This document shows, one piece after another, positions 1 to 5,602 of a stretch of DNA of 8,057 bases. The translations under genes were made by a program, and so were the position numbers. The stretch's first letter is position 1; each line of letters starts with the position of its first letter. The stretch is from positions 1-8,057 of the forward strand of contig JBPCRW010000250.1 in assembly GCA_050996405.1 (NCBI GenBank), read 5' to 3'. The notes below the pieces were generated by a model. The model searched no databases and was not told where the DNA came from. It worked only from the letters and a program-made list of their open reading frames with translations. The stretch is from JBPCRW01 sp050996405 (lineage in GTDB: Bacteria; Acidobacteriota; Blastocatellia; Pyrinomonadales; Pyrinomonadaceae).

Positions 1-616
1 ATGACATCGTGCAGATGTTCTTGTTGTTGCTCAGAAAACTGGAACGCCAAACCGAAAAACAGATTGATCGGGAAATCTTACGGGATTTTAAGTTGGTCGA
101 AGGTAAAAATCAGATTCTGTATCGAATCGCTCAAGCCAATCACTTTTACCAATACGATGAACTGCTTTATGTTCGCAAACATTACTTTTCGCCCGAAGCT
201 TTGCGGCTCGCCAATATTGCCGTCGTCAATAAAATACTGGAATTACGAAACCCGACTTTGTGAGGCAAGAGCAATGCCTGCGCGTCCGATGGTAAAAGGT
301 TTGAAAGCTGGGCAGCAAAATCTTCTTTCCGAGTGGCGAAATCGTTACAAAGGCAACGGAATTCTGGTTTATTGGCACGTTCAAACTAATGCGATTTGTT
401 TGTATTCGCAACTGCGTTCGTTTTCCTCCTCGGAGGTGGCGGCAATGATTGAAGGCTTAATCCGGCACGATACTGAAATGCGAGTTGAAAAGAATTTCGT
501 TGATTCGCACGGACAATCGGAGGTTGCCTTTGCTTTTTGTAAGTTATTAAGATTTCGTTTGATGCCGCGTCTGAAACGCATCAAATACGAAAAACTTTAT
601 CTTTGCGAAAAAGGGA
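1..616 (+). pseudogene. Tn3-family transposase remnant (5' and 3' truncated, disrupted)
   Basis: This is a broken TnpA, the DDE transposase that carries out replicative transposition of Tn3-family elements. It reads in frame 3 from the left edge to base 311, then in frame 1 from 313. The frame-3 part contains YDELLYVRKHYFSPEALR and, after the stop, ACASDGKRFESW, the family's segment around the first catalytic Asp (codon 288-290). The frame-1 part continues QQNLLSEWRNRYKGNG, YWHV, SSSEVAAMIEGLIRHDTEM and VDSHGQSEVAFAF, where the Asp of DSHGQSE (codon 502-504) is the second catalytic Asp. Lesions are a TGA at 261-263 where relatives have Trp, an extra G near 309-312 that shifts the frame, and loss of similarity after about 616. 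The part that should carry the catalytic Glu is therefore missing. Residues before base 122 resemble a region that normally lies far upstream in TnpA, suggesting an internal deletion. It cannot encode an active enzyme. Family assignment is from recognised motifs and is firm; the exact boundaries are approximate. Confidence 0.85.
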
Positions 617-1138
617 CTGAAAGCAGTTTGGAACGCAAAAAATACCAACCATTTAGTGATGATCAAACTCTTGATTTATACCGGAATCCGTAATGCCGAA
701 CTGACTAATGTCCAAATTAAAGATGTTGATTTGACCAATTGCACCGTCAGAATTGAACAAGGCAAAGGCAAGAAAGACCGTTACGTTTTATTTCCAATGT
801 CATTTCGCGGCGAATTGGCGCAATACGTTGAAAAACAAAAACGCAACGGTGCAAAATTCTTGTTTGAGTCAAATCGTTTGGGAGCCTTTTCAACTCGCCG
901 AATCCGCCAAATTATCAAGCAATACTCTGACCAATCAGGGATCGAAAAACGAGTTTATCCGCATCTGTTCCGCCATCAAATCATTACTTATTTGACGAGA
1001 AAAGGAATTATCAGTCCCAAATTACAGCTTCTGAGCGGACATTCGGAAGAAAAAAGTTTGGCAATTTACCGGGATTTAGCTTTGGCGGATGTGTCGGAAG
1101 AATACGAATCAGCAATGGAGAAATTCCCGGTCAAGTAG
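612..1138 (+). pseudogene. Tyrosine recombinase (phage-integrase family), N-terminally truncated
   Basis: This is the catalytic domain of a tyrosine site-specific recombinase, which cuts and rejoins DNA through a phosphotyrosine intermediate. Similarity begins around 617 (LKAVWNAKNTNH) directly after the transposase fragment, and the frame is open to TAG at 1136-1138. The full catalytic set is visible, numbered from a GTG at 656: Arg12 in TGIRNAEL, Lys37 in GKGKKDR, His103 and Arg106 in HLFRH, His129 in LSGH, and Tyr138 in AIYRD. The SAM-like DNA-binding domain of about 100 residues that should precede it is absent, because the frame meets TGA at 572-574 and the sequence there is transposase. 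GTG 656 and ATG 659 lie inside the conserved fold and are unlikely to be native starts. Some Tn3-family transposons carry such a recombinase as cointegrate resolvase (TnpI), so it may come from the same element. It is probably inactive, though the catalytic half could still be expressed. Confidence 0.8.
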
Positions 1139-1143
1139 CTTGT

Positions 1144-1186
1144 GGGGCAATTTCGCAGCTTCCCTCCCGTTTGTCCCATTAAAAAG
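1144..1186 (+). repeat. Possible solitary Tn3-type terminal repeat
   Basis: Six bases after the recombinase stop lies a 43-base stretch that begins GGGGCAATTTCGCAG and ends CCCATTAAAAAG. Tn3-family terminal inverted repeats are typically 38-48 bp, start with GGGG at the outer end and finish close to TAAG at the inner end, so length and shape fit. The inner end points right, towards the lyase gene and away from the transposase remnant, and no second copy was found in the window. If real, it is a displaced or solitary end. The call rests on shape alone. Confidence 0.2.
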
Positions 1187-1189
1187 TAT

Positions 1190-1221
1190 CGGTAATGATT
1201 AAATTGTGTCTTTAATCACCG
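1190..1221. terminator. Possible bidirectional hairpin terminator between convergent genes
   Basis: CGGT and GATTAAA, separated by a three-base AAT bulge, pair with TTTAATC and ACCG across a seven-base loop (TTGTGTC), giving an 11-bp stem. On the plus strand it is followed by TTTTC, and on the minus strand by ATACTTTTT. It lies between the convergent recombinase remnant and lyase gene, and the minus-strand stem includes the lyase TAA stop. The stem is AT-rich and the U-runs are short, so termination would be modest. Confidence 0.4.
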
Positions 1222-2591
1222 TTTTCTTCGCAAACAGACTTAAAGCGAGACGTAAACTGACGCAAGAAAGGAGCTTTGTATATCATCTCCAATCCCCGAA
1301 TTGTTTCACGGCGTTTGAAGACTTCCAGCACCGTTTCAACCACATAGTCAATATGGCTCTGCGTATAAACACGGCTTGGCAGAGCGAGGCGCACTAATTC
1401 GGTTGATTCAAGATGTTGCTGGTCTTTACTTTCCGGGTCGGTGCGGCATAATCTGACGACGCGAATGCCGCCTTCAAGATATAATTCTCCGACAAGGGCT
1501 TGTCCCGGATACTGACGCGGACTTATGTGAGGCAAGAATTCGCGCGCATCAATATAAATGGCATGTCCGCCCGGCGGCAAAACTATCGGCACGCCCGCTT
1601 TGGATAAACTATTTCCCAAGTATTCGGTGGCGGCGTAGTGGTAATGCAGGTAATCTTCATCGAGCGCTTCGTGCAGACCGACGGCAATCGCTTCAAGGTC
1701 GCGTCCCGCAAGCCCGCCGTAAGTCGTAAAGCCTTCGGTCAGAATCAGCATATTTTTTTGCTGCTGAGCGACAGAATCGTCGTTTGTCGCCAAGATTCCG
1801 CCCATACTCGCCAGCCCGTCTTTTTTCGCCGACATCGTACAGCCATCCGCGTAAGAAAACATTTCGCGGGCGATCTCGATTGGCGACTTGTCGGCGTAGC
1901 CTTCTTCGCGGAGCTTAATAAAATAAGCATTCTGGGCGAAGCGGCAGGCATCAATATAAAGCGGGATATTATATTTGGAAACGATTCGTTTGGCTTCGCG
2001 GATGTTCGCCATTGAAACGGGCTGGTCGCCGCAGGAATTATTCGTTGCCGTTATCATGACGAACGGAATGCGCTCTGCGCCGACTCGTTCAATGAGTTCG
2101 CTCAAAGCAGCAGTGTCCATATTACCCTTGAACGGATGAATCATCGAAGGCTGGCGACCTTCAGGAATCAGCAAATCAACTGCTTCCGCCCCGACGTATT
2201 CGATATTCGCTCGCGTCGTATCAAAATGCGTATTTGATGGAACGACACTATCTTTCCTGCACATTACCGCACAAAGAATGCGTTCGGCGGCGCGACCCTG
2301 ATGCGTCGGAATAATGTGTTTGAAACCGAAAATATCTCGCGCCGAATTTTCAAATCGCTCAAAGCTGCGGCTTCCGGCATAACTTTCATCGCCGCGCATC
2401 ATCGCCGCCCATTGCTCGGCACTCATCGCCGCTGTTCCGCTGTCGGTCAGTAAATCGATAAGAACGTTTTCGGCTTTGAGCAAATACGGATTAAAGCCTG
2501 CTTCACCCAGAAAACGGGCGCGATCTTCGCGCGTCGTCATCCGAATCGGTTCGACCATCTTGATTTTGAACGGCTCGATAATTGTTTTCAT
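1212..2591 (-). CDS. tnaA: Tryptophanase / tyrosine phenol-lyase family beta-eliminating lyase
   Basis: This 459-residue cytoplasmic PLP enzyme belongs to the fold-type I family that splits L-tryptophan to indole, pyruvate and ammonia (TnaA) or L-tyrosine to phenol (TPL). Family landmarks are EPFKIKMVEP at the N-terminus, IDLLTDSGT, MMRGDESYAGS with Tyr71, PTHQGRAAE, Asn185, Asp214 and Arg217 in IDACRF, the PLP-binding Lys257 in SAKKD, TYGGLAGRDLEAIA, and Arg401 in VRLALP. Residues up to about 380 number exactly as in Citrobacter TPL. Asp124 replaces the TPL Thr124, Leu381 replaces the TPL Arg381, and Gln445 stands where TPL has Phe448 and E. coli TnaA has His463. This favours tryptophan over tyrosine but leaves the substrate open. 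The loop after GIRVVR is about three residues shorter than in both references. The ATG has AAGG only three bases upstream, a cramped ribosome site. The broken PRC-barrel gene ends 15 bp upstream, so cotranscription is likely. Family call is firm; substrate is moderate. Confidence 0.88.
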   Translation of the reverse strand: MKTIIEPFKIKMVEPIRMTTREDRARFLGEAGFNPYLLKAENVLIDLLTDSGTAAMSAEQWAAMMRGDESYAGSRSFERFENSARDIFGFKHIIPTHQGRAAERILCAVMCRKDSVVPSNTHFDTTRANIEYVGAEAVDLLIPEGRQPSMIHPFKGNMDTAALSELIERVGAERIPFVMITATNNSCGDQPVSMANIREAKRIVSKYNIPLYIDACRFAQNAYFIKLREEGYADKSPIEIAREMFSYADGCTMSAKKDGLASMGGILATNDDSVAQQQKNMLILTEGFTTYGGLAGRDLEAIAVGLHEALDEDYLHYHYAATEYLGNSLSKAGVPIVLPPGGHAIYIDAREFLPHISPRQYPGQALVGELYLEGGIRVVRLCRTDPESKDQQHLESTELVRLALPSRVYTQSHIDYVVETVLEVFKRRETIRGLEMIYKAPFLRQFTSRFKSVCEENGD

Positions 2592-2606
2592 AAACCTTAA
2601 ACCCGT

Positions 2607-3274
2607 TTACTCCCAATACGGTTTGGCATCGTAATGGTTATATAACTCAATCTCGTATTCGCGCTTGATTATTCCATCAGAATTGTGTGTCAAAGCAGAT
2701 TGAATTTTTGATGATTCGTGCGAAGTGAATAGCTTCGATGCCGACCAGTCGCTCTTATCAATCCAGCGCGGCGAGAAAAGCCGCTTTCGCTCCTCCTGCT
2801 TTGAATTTACGGAGCTTAAAATCAAATAACGAATCGTCCACAAATCGTCAACAAATCGTCAACAATTAAATCTTCAACTCTGACGTTGATTCCTCCATCG
2901 GTCGTAATAACTTGATTACCGATAATTTCTTCTGTGCTGCGAAGTTCGCCGCTCCACAGGCAAGCCCAGCCGAAATGAGCGAAATAGCTGACTTCCTGCT
3001 CGCGCGTAATCGGTTGATGCAAATCAATTTCAGGACTCTTTTCGATCTCTTCTCGCGTAATCATCAAATTCATTTTTCTCTCAATCCAATCAGTCTCGCC
3101 GAGAACTGCCGGAGAAATCAGCACCCGTCTGCCGGGAAGCCACGCGCCAGAATCTACCACCATATAAAGAACTGTCCAATCCAAGTCGTCAAAATAGAAT
3201 TCCGCCACTCGACCGATGTCGCCATCGGTGGCATAAAGTTCAAAGCCGCGCAAATCATTAATTTTTCTGAGCAT
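2607..3274 (-). pseudogene. PRC-barrel domain protein, split by an 11-bp tandem duplication
   Basis: Two overlapping reading frames together make one PRC-barrel protein. The first (ATG at 3272-3274, 150 codons, TGA at 2822-2824) holds a complete first module: FELYATDGDIGRVAEFYFDD, WTVLYMVVDSGAWLPGRRVL, then ITREQEVSYFAHFGW. A second module begins at about residue 112 (IIGNQVITTDGG) and reaches VEDLIVDDL before leaving frame. The second frame, from about 2843, continues WTIRYLILSSV, KRLFSPRWID and ends REYEIELYNHYDAKPYWE, the usual tail of this family. Removing one copy of the 11-bp repeat restores a single 218-residue frame. PRC-barrel proteins of this type are small soluble proteins of unclear function; the domain in general is an RNA- or protein-binding beta-barrel (RimM, photosynthetic reaction centre H subunit). 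As written, the gene makes a truncated product with ten foreign C-terminal residues, and the second frame has no good start (TTG only). No clear Shine-Dalgarno precedes the ATG. Confidence 0.82.
2831..2863 (-). repeat. Three tandem 11-bp units (two identical, one 9/11) within the PRC-barrel gene
   Basis: On the plus strand, AAATCGTCAAC occurs at 2842-2852 and again at 2853-2863, preceded at 2831-2841 by GAATCGTCCAC, which matches at 9 of 11 positions. In coding sense the unit is GTTGACGATTT. The imperfect unit encodes part of the normal WTIR segment, so the ancestral gene probably held two imperfect units and gained a third by slippage. Eleven is not a multiple of three, so copy number sets the reading frame. 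Confidence 0.95.
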
Positions 3275-3313
3275 AGTTTGATAAAATTTGTTCCAAAATA
3301 AATCGTGTTGCGA

Positions 3314-3335
3314 TATTTCGGATGTAGTATTTCGG
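3314..3335. repeat. Short direct repeat TATTTCGG upstream of the PRC-barrel gene
   Basis: The 103-base spacer 3275-3377 between dsbD and the PRC-barrel gene is AT-rich and has no ORF. It contains TATTTCGG at 3314-3321 and again at 3328-3335, 14 bases from start to start. This could be a binding site for a regulator of the PRC-barrel/lyase pair, or chance. On the minus strand TTGCAG and TATACC lie 16 bases apart, which is only a weak match to a housekeeping promoter. No dsbD terminator hairpin is evident here. Confidence 0.3.
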
Positions 3336-3377
3336 GTATATAAAATTTGGATTAGTCTGCAAATAATTTAAGGTAAG

Positions 3378-5483
3378 TTATTGACTGGCTGATTGCAGAA
3401 ATTTTATAAACTCGTCGCGGTCTCTGGTTAATCCCGGAAAGGTTGCTTTGGTATTGCCGCTCGCATCGACAATCGCGTAGAGCGGCAAAGCCACAGTATT
3501 GAATTTATCTTCCTGAAATTTCTGCTGCCGCTCGTAAATTTCACCTTCGCCGTCGGTAAAGAGCTGAACTTTGACGAACTTATTCAGTTCAGCCTGAACT
3601 TCCGGTTTCGGAAACATATTGGCTTCCATCCAGCGGCAATTGGTGCAGGTATAGCCCGTAAAGTCAATAAAGACAGATTTATTCTCGGCTTTAGCTTTAG
3701 CCAGCGCGCCTTCATAATTATCTTTCATCCACTCGGGTTCGGTTGATTTTGACGAGCCAGGATTGTTTGCTGAAACTAGCGCGTTTTCGTCAGTGGCGAA
3801 TGGCAGAAATGATTCGAGTTCGCCGAGTTTTGCGCCGAACAATCCGGTGAGCAAATAAAATCCCAATGACAAAAACACAAAAGCGAACATCACGCGCGCC
3901 GCGCCGAGTCGTTCGGTTTTCATATCGTGCGAGAGTTGGAATTTTCCCAACAGATATAGTGTTATCATCAGGGCGACAGCTACCCAAGTTGCCAGAACAA
4001 CCTGCCGGGTAAAGATTCCCCAATGCAGAACCAAATCCACGTTTGAGATAAATTTCATTGCCGCTGCTATTTCCAGAAAACCCATCACGACCTTCACCGA
4101 ATTGAGCCAGCCGCCCGATTTCGGAAGTTGTGCAACTAATTGCGGGGCGAGTGCCAAGATAAAAAATGGAAGCGCGAAAACGGTCGAAAAAGCCAGCATT
4201 CCTAAGATAGGATAAAGCCAATCACCCGATGCCGCTAAAACTAAAAGCGACCCGACAAACGGCGCGGTGCAGGTGAAAGAGGTGAGCGAGAAAACAAAGC
4301 CCATCAACAGAACGCCGATGATTTTGCTCGATTCTTTGCCGCGCGCGTAAGCGTCAATTTTTGTTAAAACGCTCGGCGGTATGCCGAGTTCATATGCTCC
4401 GAAAAGACTCAAAGCGAATGCAATAAAAATTCCGGCGATAACGATATTGACATACGGGCTTGCCGCAAAGTTGTTAATGCCGGCGGCTCCGAAAACGATT
4501 GCCAGAGTCACGCCGATAGCAGTAAAAGTCAGTATTATTCCGAGCGCGTAAATCAGCGCGTCGCGCAGCGCACTCGCGCGATTACCCGATGAATGATTGG
4601 TAAAATACGAAACCGTGATTGGAATCATCGGGAAAACACACGGCGTTAAAAGCGAGATTGCTCCCGTCACGACCGCCAGCCAGAGAAACGACCATAAGCC
4701 GTTGCGGGCAATATCTTTGGAGTTTAAATTTGCGGTTGGTTTCGACTCGGTAGTATTTAATGCGGCGGAATTAGTTGATGAATTCGATGTCTCATTTAAG
4801 CCTGAAGTTTCCGAAATCGTGTTGGAATTGGTATCGGCGCTGACATTCGTATTGTCGTTACTGTTGACGTTAAGGTTCGCCAGCGCATTTATATTCGCAT
4901 TGACATTCGTGTTGGCATTTTTCGGTGTCGGAGAAATTGTCGGCGTGACCGAAGGCGAAACCGACGGGCTGGGCAAAGGATTGGCGGTTGCGACGATTCC
5001 GGCGATGATTTCAACCGGAGCGGAGATTTTCACGGTTTTCGGCGGCAGGCACGTCGTATCGTTACAAACCTGGAAGCGCACGCTCGCTTCGACAGTTTGC
5101 GTCCCGGGCTGTGCCGATGAGTCCACCATGAGCGGAGCGGTAAACGATGCGCTTCCCGAATAAGTTTCAGTCACGATCTGGAAGTTTGGATCCATTTCGC
5201 GTTTGACAGATGATCCGCGAACTCCTCCGGTGCTTTTAATCACGCCGTCGGCAATTTTAATGCTGGTCGGAACCGGACCGCCCGCGCCTTGAGTGACGGA
5301 ATACATATGCCAACCGCCGCCAATCGAAGCCGTAATTTGCGCCGTTAATTTATCGCCCGCTTTAGCTTTAGAGGGTTTGACACTCATCGAAAGCGAAACC
5401 GGATTCTGTGCCTTAACCGTATAAGCAAAACCAAACAAACAGGCAATAATAAATAATATTGAACTCTGGCGGAAAATTTTCAT
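3378..5483 (-). CDS. dsbD: Thiol:disulfide interchange protein DsbD (cytoplasmic membrane)
   Basis: DsbD carries electrons from cytoplasmic thioredoxin across the inner membrane to periplasmic partners such as disulfide isomerases and cytochrome c maturation thioredoxins. All three modules are present in 701 residues. Residues 1-25 are a signal peptide ending at about AKAQ-like VKAQ. Residues 27-160 are the periplasmic DsbD-alpha-like domain with Cys140 and Cys145 (CNDTTC). Residues 168-258 are a Pro/Ser then Asn/Thr-rich linker. Residues 262-550 are the transmembrane domain with about eight segments and its redox cysteines Cys282 (TPCVFPMIP) and Cys405 (TSFTCTAPF). Residues 583-701 are the C-terminal thioredoxin-like domain with CTNC at Cys613/Cys616 followed by RWME. 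The set of six redox cysteines is complete, so it should be functional. E. coli DsbD is 565 residues; most of the excess is the linker. The start is the only ATG that gives a signal peptide; no clear Shine-Dalgarno precedes it. The upstream gene ends 119 bp away. Confidence 0.93.
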   Translation of the reverse strand: MKIFRQSSILFIIACLFGFAYTVKAQNPVSLSMSVKPSKAKAGDKLTAQITASIGGGWHMYSVTQGAGGPVPTSIKIADGVIKSTGGVRGSSVKREMDPNFQIVTETYSGSASFTAPLMVDSSAQPGTQTVEASVRFQVCNDTTCLPPKTVKISAPVEIIAGIVATANPLPSPSVSPSVTPTISPTPKNANTNVNANINALANLNVNSNDNTNVSADTNSNTISETSGLNETSNSSTNSAALNTTESKPTANLNSKDIARNGLWSFLWLAVVTGAISLLTPCVFPMIPITVSYFTNHSSGNRASALRDALIYALGIILTFTAIGVTLAIVFGAAGINNFAASPYVNIVIAGIFIAFALSLFGAYELGIPPSVLTKIDAYARGKESSKIIGVLLMGFVFSLTSFTCTAPFVGSLLVLAASGDWLYPILGMLAFSTVFALPFFILALAPQLVAQLPKSGGWLNSVKVVMGFLEIAAAMKFISNVDLVLHWGIFTRQVVLATWVAVALMITLYLLGKFQLSHDMKTERLGAARVMFAFVFLSLGFYLLTGLFGAKLGELESFLPFATDENALVSANNPGSSKSTEPEWMKDNYEGALAKAKAENKSVFIDFTGYTCTNCRWMEANMFPKPEVQAELNKFVKVQLFTDGEGEIYERQQKFQEDKFNTVALPLYAIVDASGNTKATFPGLTRDRDEFIKFLQSASQ
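4710..4982 (-). repeat. Low-complexity Pro/Ser and Asn/Thr-rich linker in dsbD
   Basis: This part of dsbD encodes residues 168-258, which join the alpha domain to the membrane domain. It starts with a Pro/Ser segment (PSPSVSPSVTPTISPTP) and passes into Asn-dense sequence at residues 188-221, where N alternates with A, T, V, S, L or D (4821-4922). At DNA level this gives an imperfect period built on AAC/AAT codons alternating with another codon. The codons vary, so it is not a perfect microsatellite. It is likely a disordered spacer exposed to the periplasm. Confidence 0.85.
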
Positions 5484-5602
5484 TTTAAAGCTACTACTTT
5501 TTGATGATGAATGATGGATCGCGAAAAATAGATTTTAAAATTTGTGGTTAACAGAATCATTTCCCGCAATCCCATTTTTACTTTTGTCTTTAACTGCCAA
5601 AC
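5484..5602. other. Intergenic spacer between the M16 gene and dsbD
   Basis: The spacer is 119 bases of AT-rich sequence with no ORF. I see no GC-rich hairpin followed by a T-run after the M16 stop, so readthrough into dsbD is possible. A dsbD promoter could lie here, but no pair of -35/-10 boxes stands out. CATCATTCATCATC on the minus strand is a small internal repeat about 20 bases before the dsbD ATG. Confidence 0.5.

Noticed and set aside
261..263. TGA read as tryptophan (recoded stop) in the transposase
   Set aside because: Trp is written TGG throughout the other genes and the same transposase carries a frameshift, so plain decay is the simpler reading.
1..693. A single 230-residue protein spanning the left edge in frame 1
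   Set aside because: Only bases from about 313 to 616 match transposase in this frame; the first 100 residues are the shadow of frame 3 and the last 25 run into the recombinase region.
1638..2015. A 125-residue ORF on the plus strand inside the lyase gene
   Set aside because: It is antisense to a well-conserved coding region including the PLP lysine; no recognisable domain.
2607..2843. A separate 78-residue gene downstream of the PRC-barrel ORF
   Set aside because: It starts only at a TTG inside the overlap and its sequence completes the second PRC-barrel module, so it is the frameshifted end of the same gene.
2831..2863. CRISPR-like or iteron repeat
   Set aside because: The units are 11 bp with no spacers, only three copies, and lie within a coding frame; slippage duplication explains them.
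2912..3301. A 129-residue plus-strand ORF over the PRC-barrel gene
   Set aside because: It is antisense to the conserved PRC-barrel modules and has no family features.
4597..5163. A 188-residue hydrophobic ORF on the plus strand
   Set aside because: It is antisense to dsbD; its Phe/Ala/Leu-rich stretch is the reverse complement of the Asn-rich linker codons.
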